Assembly: GCF_019139675.1 (NCBI RefSeq)
Contig: NZ_CP077077.1
Location: forward strand, 4,402,001-4,466,000
Reading direction: 5' to 3'
DNA: 64,000 nucleotides
Source of the DNA: Pseudomonas maumuensis
GTDB taxonomy: Bacteria > Pseudomonadota > Gammaproteobacteria > Pseudomonadales > Pseudomonadaceae
A program made the position numbers and the translations under genes. The notes beneath the pieces were generated by a model. It was not told the origin of the DNA, searched no databases, and saw only the letters and a list, made by a program, of their open reading frames with translations. Shown in pieces: positions 54,205 to 63,389 of this stretch. The first letter of the stretch is position 1; each line of letters starts with the position of its first letter.

Positions 54205-55644
54205 TTATTCAGCCAGCTTGAAGGTGATGAAGCTGGCGCGCCCCTGGCGCAACACGCGCATGGACACCGAACGGTTCTTCGGCAGGTCCTTGGCGATTTC
54301 GGTGAACTGCTTGGCCGAGGCGATGGCCTGGTTGTTCAGGTGGCTGATCACATCGCCCGGGCGCAGGCCGATCATGGCCGCCGGGCCATCCTGGACCTCC
54401 TTGATGACTACCCCACCCTTGAGTTCGAGCGATTTCTTCTGCTCGGCACTCAGGTCGGCGACAGACACACCCAGGCGGTTGCTGCTGCGCTCGGCACTGC
54501 CATCGGCCCCAAGGCCCATGCCGATGTCGGCGTCATCTTCCGGCAATGCGCCGATGGTCACATCCAGGTTTTGACGCTTGCCGTTGCGAATGATCTCGAG
54601 CTTGGCTTTCTCGCCATCCTTCAGGCTGCCCACCAAGTGCGGCAGGTCGGCGGACATGACGATCGGCTGGCCGTTCATGCTCAGGATCACGTCCCCCACT
54701 TGCAGGCCGCCCTTGGCTGCCGGGCCGTTTTCCAGGACCTGGGCCACCAGAGCACCGGCCGGTTTGTCCAGGCCGAACGACTCGGCCAGGTCCTTGTTGA
54801 CCTCCTGGATCACCACGCCCAGCCAGCCGCGGCTGACCTTGCCGTCTTTCTTCAGCTGGTTCGACACATCGATCGCCACGTCGATAGGGATGGCGAACGA
54901 CAGCCCCATGAAGCCGCCGGAACGGGTGAAGATCTGTGAGTTGATGCCCACTACCTCGCCTTTCATGTTGAACAGCGGGCCACCGGAGTTGCCCGGGTTG
55001 ATGGCCACGTCGGTCTGGATGAACGGCACATAGGTGTCGTTGGGCAACGTGCGGCCCTTGGCGCTGACGATACCCTTGGTCACCGAGTGGTCGAAGCCGA
55101 ACGGCGAACCGATGGCCAGCACCCACTCACCGACCTTGAGCTTTTCCGAGTCGCCCAGTTTGACGGTCGGCAGATTCTTGCCGTCGACCTTGAGCAAGGC
55201 CACGTCGGTGCGTGGGTCGGTGCCTACCAACTTAGCCTGCAGCTCGCTGCGGTCGGAAAGGCGGACGATGATCTCGTCGGCGTCGGCCACTACGTGATTG
55301 TTGGTCAGCACGTAGCCGTCGTTGGAAATGATGAAGCCCGACCCCAGCGACTGCGCTTCACGCTGGCGATCACCGCGCGGCGAACGCGGCTGCTGCGGCA
55401 TGTTGCGTTCGAAGAACTCGCGGAACATCGGCGGCAGGCCTTCCAAGTCGGGCATCTGCCCGGCGGCGACGCGGCGATCCGGCAGCTTCTGCTTGGTACT
55501 GATGTTGACCACCGCCGGCGAGGCTTGCTCGACCAGGGTGGTGAAGTCCGGCAGAGACTCCTCGGCCTGGGCGCTGAGCACCTGGCCGAGCATCAGCACG
55601 GCAGCGAACATCGATAGGTAGGTTTTCAAGCGTGGTATTGACAT
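54205..55644 (-). CDS. mucD: Periplasmic serine protease MucD (DegP-type)
   Basis: A 479-residue HtrA protease/chaperone. Signal peptide ends at LSAQA; catalytic triad in LTNNHVVADAD (His), RTDVALLKV (Asp) and NPGNSGGPL (Ser); two PDZ domains follow (AKGGLQVGDVILSMNGQ and AMIGLRPGDVISHLNNQ). It degrades misfolded envelope proteins and dampens AlgU activation. ATG 55644 is chosen at the signal peptide; the longer frame upstream is not coding-like. Confidence 0.96.
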   Translation of the reverse strand: MSIPRLKTYLSMFAAVLMLGQVLSAQAEESLPDFTTLVEQASPAVVNISTKQKLPDRRVAAGQMPDLEGLPPMFREFFERNMPQQPRSPRGDRQREAQSLGSGFIISNDGYVLTNNHVVADADEIIVRLSDRSELQAKLVGTDPRTDVALLKVDGKNLPTVKLGDSEKLKVGEWVLAIGSPFGFDHSVTKGIVSAKGRTLPNDTYVPFIQTDVAINPGNSGGPLFNMKGEVVGINSQIFTRSGGFMGLSFAIPIDVAIDVSNQLKKDGKVSRGWLGVVIQEVNKDLAESFGLDKPAGALVAQVLENGPAAKGGLQVGDVILSMNGQPIVMSADLPHLVGSLKDGEKAKLEIIRNGKRQNLDVTIGALPEDDADIGMGLGADGSAERSSNRLGVSVADLSAEQKKSLELKGGVVIKEVQDGPAAMIGLRPGDVISHLNNQAIASAKQFTEIAKDLPKNRSVSMRVLRQGRASFITFKLAE

Positions 55645-55812
55645 ACGGCTCCCGTCACAACGAGCGTAGTTAGCAGTTAGGTTCCCGCAGACGCAGGAAA
55701 GGCCAGACTCCGAGAAGCCTGACCTATAGAAAATTTGCGGCAGGATTGCAAATGACAATGCCTTAATTTCATGTCAGCTCTGTGTAACAAGAGCTGTCAG
55801 GGCACTGTGCCG

Positions 55813-56778
55813 TCATTGACGCGCCTGGGCATCCTGAGCCCGCATCGACAAGGCGACACGCTCGGCAGTGCCCAGCGGAATTTCGCCGACCACCGTGACC
55901 ATTACCTTGCCCTTGGGCGTGGTCAGACGCCGCGACACTGCGACGGTAGGTCCGAGCTGGGCACGGGTATCGATACCGGACTCGTTGCCGATCGGCTCGA
56001 GGAATACCGAAAAGCGTGCCAGGCCATCGTCATACATCAGGCTGCTGACGGTACTCTTGCGCTCGGGATCGCGCCGCACCGAGCTGTTGACCAGCTCGAA
56101 ACCCGGCGGCAGCCAATCGGAACGCCATCCGGCAACACTTTCAGAAGTGCCTGACGCGATCTGTTCGACCGGCCTGCAGGCAGCACCCGCACTAAGGTCG
56201 GTGTCAGTCGGTACAGCATCGGTGTCCAGACGGGTCATCTGGAAGCGCTCGAGCAACTGCCCTTTGTCGTTCAGCATCAACGAGCGCAGGGGCAGGCCGG
56301 TACGGCGATCAAGGTGCAGTTCGAAGGCATAACGGTGCTGGTCACGCGGGGTGAGTGAGACAACCACGGCGTCGCGCCCGGCGACGCGTGACTTGCCTGC
56401 CACGCTCAGGTCATACCAGCTCATCAGTTTCAGGGGATCTAGCACCCGCGCGGCATTGTCCGGCGGGGCGCTCACGCTGCTGACCAAGTTGCCACTGACG
56501 CACTGCACCTTGCCGTCGACCCGCACGATTTCCTGGGCCGAGCCGTCGAGCTGCAACAGCCGCTCGCTGACCTTGCCATCCTGGACGCGATGCCAGATAT
56601 CGTGGGATGAGAAGCTGCCGTTACGTTCGTAGACGAAGGAACCCTGGTAACTCTGCTGTTGCTCGGCCCTTGCCAGCTTGTTCAGCCACTCGCTCGCCTC
56701 GGGCGAGGAATTGGCGGCCAGGGCCTGCACCGTCAGGCTGCTGCCAAGCAGCAGCGACAGGAGAGGTAGCGCGCGCAT
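55813..56778 (-). CDS. mucB: AlgU regulatory protein MucB (RseB-like)
   Basis: A 321-residue periplasmic protein (signal peptide ending VQALA) that protects MucA from proteolysis and senses LPS or misfolded proteins. SYQGSFVYERNGSFSSHDIWH, ERLLQLDGSAQEIVR and SDWLPPGFELV are RseB/MucB landmarks. It lies 12 bases after mucA. The 168 bases to mucD probably hold the mucD leader. Confidence 0.95.
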   Translation of the reverse strand: MRALPLLSLLLGSSLTVQALAANSSPEASEWLNKLARAEQQQSYQGSFVYERNGSFSSHDIWHRVQDGKVSERLLQLDGSAQEIVRVDGKVQCVSGNLVSSVSAPPDNAARVLDPLKLMSWYDLSVAGKSRVAGRDAVVVSLTPRDQHRYAFELHLDRRTGLPLRSLMLNDKGQLLERFQMTRLDTDAVPTDTDLSAGAACRPVEQIASGTSESVAGWRSDWLPPGFELVNSSVRRDPERKSTVSSLMYDDGLARFSVFLEPIGNESGIDTRAQLGPTVAVSRRLTTPKGKVMVTVVGEIPLGTAERVALSMRAQDAQARQ

Positions 56779-56790
56779 GATCCTCCTTAC

Positions 56791-57381
56791 TTAGCGGTTT
56801 TCCAGGCTGGCGGCGCGGGCATAAGGCAGCGCGGTTTCGTTGCCCTTCAGCGCGGACTCCTGGGCGTGCTGGCGCAGGTAGCCTGGCAGGCGTTGATCCC
56901 AGCCGGCCTGGTTCTGCAGCACACCGTTGGCCATCGGCCCGGTCGGTTGCTCGTTGCCTTCACTATAGCCTGCCAATACGGCGGGGCCTTGCACCTGCGG
57001 CATGCTCAGGCCTTGCTGGGCTGGCTGCTGGGCGGCCAGTTGGGCGCCAGTGATCTCGTCCTGGTTGTAGAAGCGCACACCCGCCAGCACGGCAACGGTC
57101 ACCGAAGCGGCCACGGCCAGACGGCCGATGCTGCGCCACGGGCCCTGCTTGACCTTGGCCGGCACGGCCTCGTCGGCCAGCGCCGCGGAAACCGCCGAGG
57201 CGATGTCCAGTTTGGGCATCAGCAGTTCCTTGTGCATGGCTGCACGGGCGACCTGGTAGCGCGACCAGGTGGCACGGGTTTCGGCATCGTCAACGGCGTT
57301 CAGCACGCGACGCAGTTCCAGTTCGTCCGCTTCGTTATCCATCACCGCGGACAGCGATTCCTGCAAAGCTTCACGACTCAT
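56791..57381 (-). CDS. mucA: Anti-sigma factor MucA
   Basis: A 196-residue inner-membrane anti-sigma factor. N-terminal AlgU-binding part (ALQESLSAVMDNEADELELRR pattern, residues 5-25), one membrane helix (LAVAASVTVAVLAGVRF), and a periplasmic part to be cut by AlgW/MucP. Length is normal, so it is not a mucoid-type truncation. Confidence 0.96.
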   Translation of the reverse strand: MSREALQESLSAVMDNEADELELRRVLNAVDDAETRATWSRYQVARAAMHKELLMPKLDIASAVSAALADEAVPAKVKQGPWRSIGRLAVAASVTVAVLAGVRFYNQDEITGAQLAAQQPAQQGLSMPQVQGPAVLAGYSEGNEQPTGPMANGVLQNQAGWDQRLPGYLRQHAQESALKGNETALPYARAASLENR

Positions 57382-57412
57382 GGCGGTTCCTCTCTTGGCT
57401 GTCGCCGCTGTC

Positions 57413-57994
57413 TCAGGTTTCCTGCAACAACGGTTGCAGGGCTTTGTCTATGGCCTCCCGAGCGCGGAAAATCCGAGAGCGCACGGTACCCACCGGACAT
57501 TGCATGACACTGGCAATGTCTTCGTAACTCAGTCCATCGAACTCGCGCAGGGTCAGCGCCGTGCGCAAATCTTCCGGCAGTTGCTGGATGGTTCGATGGA
57601 CAGTGCCTTCGATTTCATCCCGCAACAACGCGCGCTCTGGGGACTCGAGATCCTTGAGACCATGATCGCCGTCGTAAAACTCCGCATCCTCGGAGCTCAC
57701 ATCGCTGTCTGGCGGCCGTCTTCCACGGGATACCAGGTAGTTCTTCGCCGTGTTGATGGCGATGCGGTACAGCCAGGTGTAGAAGGCGCTGTCACCGCGA
57801 AAATTCCCAAGCGCACGGTATGCCTTGATAAAGGCTTCCTGCGCCACGTCCTGCGCTTCATGGGTGTCGTGTACGAAACGCACGATCAACCCGAGAATCT
57901 TGTGCTGATACTTCAGCACCAACAGATCGAACGCTCGCCTGTCGCCACGCTGCACGCGCTCGACAAGCTGCTGATCCTCTTCCTGGGTTAGCAT
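57413..57994 (-). CDS. algU: Sigma factor AlgU (RpoE/sigma22)
   Basis: A 193-residue extracytoplasmic-function sigma factor for envelope stress and alginate. Region 2 (AFDLLVLKYQHKILGLIVRF, DVAQEAFIKAYRALGNFRGDS, YTWLYRIAINTAKNYL) and region 4 (LREFDGLSYEDIASVMQCPVG, TVRSRIFRAREAI) are complete. ATG 57994 gives the usual AlgU start MLTQEEDQQLVE; a second ATG two codons earlier is less likely. Confidence 0.98.
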   Translation of the reverse strand: MLTQEEDQQLVERVQRGDRRAFDLLVLKYQHKILGLIVRFVHDTHEAQDVAQEAFIKAYRALGNFRGDSAFYTWLYRIAINTAKNYLVSRGRRPPDSDVSSEDAEFYDGDHGLKDLESPERALLRDEIEGTVHRTIQQLPEDLRTALTLREFDGLSYEDIASVMQCPVGTVRSRIFRAREAIDKALQPLLQET

Positions 57995-58053
57995 GAACAC
58001 TCCTCAGTGATCTCGAAGGAGCGTTGCAACAGCCATCGTTCAGGCTTGCAACC

Positions 58054-58080
58054 ATAGACTCGGGCTTTTCGCAAAAGTTC
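58054..58080 (-). promoter_or_regulatory. AlgU-dependent promoter of the algU operon
   Basis: On the minus strand GAACTT-N16-TCTAT, matching the AlgU/sigmaE consensus GAACTT-N16/17-TCTGA, about 60 bases upstream of the algU start: autoregulation. A weaker candidate (GAACTT-N17-TCCTA) lies at 58248..58275. Confidence 0.82.
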
Positions 58081-58430
58081 TCCCCTCCAAGCAAGTTTCC
58101 TGCGGTCCTTGGTCGACTCGCACGGAAGACGCAGCGCGGTCACGGCCGGCTACGTCAATAATCAGGTTTCGTTACGCAGGTGCCAGCCCAGGATAGGGCC
58201 GATGCCTTGCGTCGCCGCGGCAATCTGTGGCGTATGGGCAGCCTGTATAGGATTTCCAGGGATATCGGAAAGTTCCCACAAAGATCGCCAGCCACCCGCA
58301 AGTGCCATTGGAAATCAGGCGCCTGGGGCTGCTATAAAGGCAACCCGACCCGGTTTCACGATAGTTTCACAATGCCATCGGCGCCCGACTATTGTGCCGT
58401 GCCCCCTCCAAAGATTACTAGTGTCCCGAC
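58081..58430. other. Divergent intergenic region between algU and nadB
   Basis: 350 bases with a weak second AlgU-like promoter for the leftward operon (58248..58275) and the leader of nadB. No hairpin terminator, RNA gene or coding frame was convincing. Confidence 0.5.
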
Positions 58431-60044
58431 ATGAGCCAACAATTCCAACATGATGTCCTGGTGATCGGTAGCGGTGCCGCCGGTCTCAGCCTGGCACTTA
58501 ACCTTCCCGGCCACCTGCGCATCGCCGTGCTGAGCAAGGGTGACCTGGCCAACGGTTCGACCTTCTGGGCCCAGGGCGGTGTCGCCGCGGTGCTCGATGA
58601 CACCGATACCGTGCAGTCGCATGTCGAGGACACGCTCAACGCCGGTGGCGGCCTGTGCCATGAAGATGCCGTGCGCTTCACCGTCGAGCACAGCCGCGAA
58701 GCCATCCAGTGGTTGATCGAGCAAGGCGTGCCCTTTACCCGCGACGAGCACTACAGCGTCGACGACGGTGGTTTCGAGTTCCACCTGACCCGCGAAGGCG
58801 GCCATAGCCACCGGCGCATCATCCATGCCGCCGACGCCACCGGCGCCGCGATCTTCACCACCTTGCTGGAGCAAGCGCGCAAGCGGCCGAACATCCAGCT
58901 GCTGGAACAGCGCGTGGCCGTCGACCTGATCACCGAGCGGCGCCTGGGCCAGGACGGAGATCGCTGCCTTGGCGCCTACGTCCTAGACCGCAACACCGGC
59001 GAGGTGGACACCTTCGGTGCCCGTTTCACCGTGCTGGCCACTGGCGGCGCGGCCAAGGTCTACCTCTATACCAGCAATCCCGACGGTGCTTGTGGCGACG
59101 GCATCGCCATGGCCTGGCGCGCTGGCTGCCGGGTGGCGAATCTTGAGTTCAACCAGTTCCACCCGACCTGCCTGTACCATCCGCAGGCCAAGAGTTTCTT
59201 GATCACCGAGGCCCTGCGCGGCGAGGGTGCGCTGCTGCGCCTGCCCAACGGCGAGCGTTTCATGCCGCGCTTCGACCCACGTGAAGAGCTGGCGCCACGG
59301 GATATCGTCGCCCGCGCCATCGACCACGAAATGAAGCGCCTCGGGGTCGACTGCGTCTATCTGGACATCAGCCACAAGCCGGCCGACTTCATCAAGAGCC
59401 ATTTCCCCACCGTTTACGAACGCTGCCTGACCTTCGGCATCGATATCACCCGCCAGCCGATCCCGGTGGTGCCTGCGGCCCACTACACCTGTGGCGGAGT
59501 AATGATCGACGAGCATGGCCACACCGATGTGCCCGGGTTGTACGCCATCGGCGAAACCAGTTTCACCGGCCTGCATGGCGCCAACCGCATGGCCAGCAAC
59601 TCGCTGCTCGAATGCTTCGTCTACGGTCGCGCCGCCGCCGCCGACATCGAGGCGCGCCTGGACCAGGTCGCCATGCCCCGTGCCCTGCCCTGCTGGGATG
59701 CCAGCCAGGTCACCGATTCGGACGAGGACGTGATCATCGCGCACAACTGGGACGAACTACGGCGCTTCATGTGGGACTATGTCGGCATCGTGCGCACCAG
59801 CAAGCGCCTGCAACGGGCCGAGCACCGGGTGCGCATGCTGCTGGACGAAATCGACGAGTTCTACAGCAACTACAAGGTCAGCCGTGACTTGATCGAGCTG
59901 CGCAATCTGGCGCAGGTGGCCGAACTGATGATCCGCTCGGCCATGCAACGCAAGGAAAGCCGGGGCCTGCATTACACCCTGGATTACCCGGGGATGCTGC
60001 CTGAGGCCAGGGACACGATTCTGGTGCCACCGAACCATGAGTAA
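58431..60044 (+). CDS. nadB: L-aspartate oxidase NadB
   Basis: A 537-residue FAD enzyme making iminoaspartate for NAD synthesis. FAD motif [36 protein letters not shown], active-site [17 protein letters not shown] and [20 protein letters not shown] are diagnostic. Length is usual. Divergent from algU, as in other pseudomonads. Confidence 0.97.
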   Translation: MSQQFQHDVLVIGSGAAGLSLALNLPGHLRIAVLSKGDLANGSTFWAQGGVAAVLDDTDTVQSHVEDTLNAGGGLCHEDAVRFTVEHSREAIQWLIEQGVPFTRDEHYSVDDGGFEFHLTREGGHSHRRIIHAADATGAAIFTTLLEQARKRPNIQLLEQRVAVDLITERRLGQDGDRCLGAYVLDRNTGEVDTFGARFTVLATGGAAKVYLYTSNPDGACGDGIAMAWRAGCRVANLEFNQFHPTCLYHPQAKSFLITEALRGEGALLRLPNGERFMPRFDPREELAPRDIVARAIDHEMKRLGVDCVYLDISHKPADFIKSHFPTVYERCLTFGIDITRQPIPVVPAAHYTCGGVMIDEHGHTDVPGLYAIGETSFTGLHGANRMASNSLLECFVYGRAAAADIEARLDQVAMPRALPCWDASQVTDSDEDVIIAHNWDELRRFMWDYVGIVRTSKRLQRAEHRVRMLLDEIDEFYSNYKVSRDLIELRNLAQVAELMIRSAMQRKESRGLHYTLDYPGMLPEARDTILVPPNHE

Positions 60045-60057
60045 GGCCTGGACAGGG

Positions 60058-60083
60058 GTGGGAGCGCGCTAGCCCGCTCCCAC
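60058..60083. repeat. Short REP-like palindrome after nadB
   Basis: GTGGGAGCGCGCTAGCCCGCTCCCAC, between the convergent nadB and quinone reductase genes. Confidence 0.7.
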
Positions 60084-60092
60084 GAACCGCCA

Positions 60093-61055
60093 TCAAACCA
60101 GTGCTGGATCGATCACCAGCACCAGCTTCCCGGAAACCTGGTTGCTTGCCAGCTCCGCATACGCAGCTTCGGCAAATTCGACCGGATAGGTATCGACCAG
60201 CTGTGGCGACAGTCGCCCCTCGGTGAACAACGGCCACACCTGCTGGCGCAATTCGCGCAACAATTCGGCCTTGAACCCGTCATCACGGTTGCGCAGCGTA
60301 GAGCCTGTGATTTCCAGGCGTTTGCCCAGCACCAACGCCAAGTCCAGCTCGACCTTGCGCCCGCCCATCAGGCCAATGATCACCCAACGCCCGTCACGGG
60401 CCAGCAGTTGAAGATTGAGCGGCGCATAGCTGGCGCCCACCGGGTCCAGGATCACATCGAATGGACCGAGCTGCGTGAGGTCATCGAGGTTGCCATTGCG
60501 CACCACGCCACCTGCGGCCCCCAGCGACTCACAGTAGGCCAGGCGCTCCGGCGAGCCGACGCTGACCCACACCGGGTTGCCGAATGCCTTGCACAGCTGG
60601 ATGGCCGCAGAGCCCACGCCACTGGCTCCGGCATGCACCAGTACCTTCTCGCCAGCCGTCAATGCCCCCAGCTGGAAGATGTTCAGCCAGGCCGTGGCAT
60701 ACACCTCTGGAATCGCAGCGGCCTCGTGCAGGCTCAGCCCTTCGGGCACCGGCAGCACATGACGGGCATCGACCACAACCTCCTCGGCCATGCCGCCACC
60801 GGCGAGCAATGCACAGACGCGGTCGCCCACACGCCAATCGGCACCCGCCCCGACTTCTTCGACGATACCGGCGCATTCCAGGCCCATATAAGGGCTGGCA
60901 CCAGGAGGCGGCGGGTACAGCCCCGCGCGCTGCAGCAGGTCGGCGCGGTTCAGGCCCGCGGCGGCCACACGGATACGTACCTGCCCGGCATCGCAGGCCG
61001 GGCGCTCGGCCTCGACCCACGCCACATGTCCGTCAACGCCTTGCAATGCCTTCAC
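60093..61055 (-). CDS. NAD(P)H quinone oxidoreductase, zinc-less MDR (PIG3/Qor-like)
   Basis: A 320-residue medium-chain reductase. GRVQ-type start is replaced by MKALQGVDGHVAWVE; RIRVAAAGLNRADLLQRAGLYPPPPGA is the family signature; cofactor site VLVHAGASGVGSAAIQLCKAFG (AxxGxxG) prefers NADPH in relatives. No catalytic zinc Cys is seen. Reduces quinones or related enones; substrate unknown. Confidence 0.88.
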   Translation of the reverse strand: MKALQGVDGHVAWVEAERPACDAGQVRIRVAAAGLNRADLLQRAGLYPPPPGASPYMGLECAGIVEEVGAGADWRVGDRVCALLAGGGMAEEVVVDARHVLPVPEGLSLHEAAAIPEVYATAWLNIFQLGALTAGEKVLVHAGASGVGSAAIQLCKAFGNPVWVSVGSPERLAYCESLGAAGGVVRNGNLDDLTQLGPFDVILDPVGASYAPLNLQLLARDGRWVIIGLMGGRKVELDLALVLGKRLEITGSTLRNRDDGFKAELLRELRQQVWPLFTEGRLSPQLVDTYPVEFAEAAYAELASNQVSGKLVLVIDPALV

Positions 61056-61199
61056 AGTGCCTCCATAGTTGAATCATATGACCGAGCCTGGGCACGCCAA
61101 GTCCCAGGCTTTTTGCAGTATGCGTCCGGCTCCGATGGAACCGGCGAACGGATAAGACGGCCTACTATGCGTGATCAATTGCCTCCACGTCGAATCAGC

Positions 61200-63281
61200 A
61201 TGAAGCATTTCCTCCCCAGCACCGCCCTCGCCCTCATGATCGGCCTGGGCAGCCTCACGCTCGGTGGCAATGCGGCCGCCGCCAACAAGTGGGACAGCCT
61301 GCAGCCGGACCGCGACGAAGTGGTCGCCAGCCTCAACATCGTCGAGCTGCTCAAGCGCCACCACTACAGCAAGCCGCCGCTGGACGACGCCCGTTCGGTC
61401 ATCATCTATGACAGCTATATCAAGCTGCTCGACCCTTCGCGCAGCTACTTCACTGCCGCCGACATCGCCGAATTCGACAAATGGAAGACCCAGTTCGACG
61501 ACTTCCTGAAAAGCGGCAACCTCGAGCCGGGCTTCACTATCTACAAGCGCTACCTGGACCGCGTGAAGTCGCGCCTGGACTTCGCCCTGGCGGAGCTGGC
61601 CAAGGGTGCCGACAAGATCGACTTCACGGTTAAGGAAGACCTGCTGGTCGACCGCAAAGACGCCCCGTGGATGAAGAACCAGGCCGAACTCGACGACCTG
61701 TGGCGCAAGCGCGTCAAGGACGAAGTGCTGCGTCAGAAGATCGCCGGCAAGGATCCCAAGCAGATCCAGGAAACCCTGACCAAGCGCTACAAGAACCAGC
61801 TGGCGCGCCTGGATCAAACCCGCGCGGAAGACATCTTCCAGGCCTACATCAATACTTTCGCCCAGTCCTACGACCCGCATACCAACTACCTGTCGCCGGA
61901 CAACGCCGAGAACTTCGACATCAACATGAGCCTGTCGCTCGAAGGCATCGGCGCGGTGCTGCAGAGCGACAACGACCAGGTCAAGATCGTGCGCCTGGTG
62001 CCGGCCGGCCCTGCCGCCAAGACCAAGCAGGTGGCGCCGGCCGACAAGATTATCGGCGTCGCCCAGGGCAACAAGGAAATGGTCGACGTGGTCGGCTGGC
62101 GTCTTGACGAAGTAGTCAAGCTGATCCGCGGCCCGAAAGGCTCGGTGGTGCGTCTGGAGGTCATCCCGGCCAGCAACGCGCCGAACGACCAGACCAGCAA
62201 GATCGTCTCGATCACCCGCGAAGCGGTCAAGCTCGAGGAGCAGGCGGCGAAGAAGTCGGTACTCAAGCTCAAGCAGGATGGCCGCGACTACAAGCTCGGC
62301 ATCATCGAGATCCCGGCCTTCTACCTGGACTTCAAGGCCTACCGCGCCGGCGATCCGGACTACAAGAGCACCACCCGCGACGTGAAGAAGCTGCTCACCG
62401 AACTGCAGAAAGAGAAAGTCGACGGCGTGGTCATCGACCTGCGCAACAACGGTGGCGGCTCGCTGCAGGAAGCCACCGAGCTGACCAGCCTGTTCATCGA
62501 GAAGGGCCCGACCGTGCTGGTGCGCAACAGCGACGGACGCGTCGACGTGCTCGAGGACGAGAACCCCGGCGCCTTCTACAAAGGCCCGCTGGCACTGCTG
62601 GTCAACCGCCTGTCGGCGTCCGCCTCGGAGATTTTCGCCGGCGCCATGCAGGACTACCATCGTGCGCTGATCATCGGTGGCCAGACCTTCGGCAAAGGCA
62701 CCGTGCAGACCATCCAGCCGCTCAACCATGGCGAACTCAAACTGACGCTGGCCAAGTTCTACCGGGTCTCCGGGCAGAGCACCCAGCACCAGGGCGTGCT
62801 GCCGGACATCGCCTACCCATCGATCATCGACACCAAGGAAATCGGCGAAAGCGCCCTGCCTGAGGCCATGCCGTGGGACACCATCCGCCCCGTGGTCAAG
62901 CCTGCCTCCGATCCGTTCAAGCCGTTCCTGGCCCAGCTCAAGGCGCAGCATGAGGCGCGCAGCGACAAGGATGCCGAGTTCGTCTACATCCGCGACCGCC
63001 TGGCGCTGACCCAGAAGCTGATGAACGAGAAGACCGTCAGCCTCAACGAGCAGCAACGTCGCGCCCGCCACGACGAGATCGAAGCCAAGCAGCTGGCGCT
63101 GGAGAACATCCGGCGCAAGGCCAAGGGCGAAGAGCCGCTGAAGGAACTGAAGAAAGAGGACGAGGACGCCCTGCCCGCCGAGCCGGACGACACCAAGCCC
63201 GAGGACGATGCCTACCTGTCCGAGACTGGCCGCATTTTGCTCGACTACCTGAGCCTCAGCACCTCGGTGGCCAAGCACTGA
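61200..63281 (+). CDS. prc: Tail-specific C-terminal processing protease Prc
   Basis: A 693-residue periplasmic protease. Signal peptide STALALMIGLGSLTLGGNAAAA, N-terminal helical domain, PDZ (LEGIGAVLQSDNDQVKIVRLV), and S41 catalytic Ser/Lys in RLSASASEIFAGAMQD and GGQTFGKGTVQTI. The C-terminal charged region is usual. Prc homologues (AlgO) can degrade truncated MucA, giving a functional link to the algU genes nearby. ATG 61200 is chosen at the signal peptide; ATG 61167 is in frame upstream. Confidence 0.95.
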   Translation: MKHFLPSTALALMIGLGSLTLGGNAAAANKWDSLQPDRDEVVASLNIVELLKRHHYSKPPLDDARSVIIYDSYIKLLDPSRSYFTAADIAEFDKWKTQFDDFLKSGNLEPGFTIYKRYLDRVKSRLDFALAELAKGADKIDFTVKEDLLVDRKDAPWMKNQAELDDLWRKRVKDEVLRQKIAGKDPKQIQETLTKRYKNQLARLDQTRAEDIFQAYINTFAQSYDPHTNYLSPDNAENFDINMSLSLEGIGAVLQSDNDQVKIVRLVPAGPAAKTKQVAPADKIIGVAQGNKEMVDVVGWRLDEVVKLIRGPKGSVVRLEVIPASNAPNDQTSKIVSITREAVKLEEQAAKKSVLKLKQDGRDYKLGIIEIPAFYLDFKAYRAGDPDYKSTTRDVKKLLTELQKEKVDGVVIDLRNNGGGSLQEATELTSLFIEKGPTVLVRNSDGRVDVLEDENPGAFYKGPLALLVNRLSASASEIFAGAMQDYHRALIIGGQTFGKGTVQTIQPLNHGELKLTLAKFYRVSGQSTQHQGVLPDIAYPSIIDTKEIGESALPEAMPWDTIRPVVKPASDPFKPFLAQLKAQHEARSDKDAEFVYIRDRLALTQKLMNEKTVSLNEQQRRARHDEIEAKQLALENIRRKAKGEEPLKELKKEDEDALPAEPDDTKPEDDAYLSETGRILLDYLSLSTSVAKH

Positions 63282-63339
63282 GGTGATGGCAAAATAATGT
63301 GAGCTGTCATCAAACAGTCACTGGACTGTCGTGAAATGG

Positions 63340-63371
63340 AAGGGCCGAACGTGCAAGCGTTTGGCCCTTTT
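63340..63371 (+). terminator. Terminator of prc
   Basis: AAGGGCCGAACG-TGCAAG-CGTTTGGCCCTTTT, a 12-bp stem with one G-T pair followed by T. Confidence 0.88.
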
Positions 63372-63389
63372 CAATTCAGGAAGCAGTCC

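Noticed and set aside
58248..58275. Second strong AlgU promoter
   Set aside because: The -35 is exact but the -10 (TCCTA) is poor; kept only as a weak candidate in the intergenic entry.
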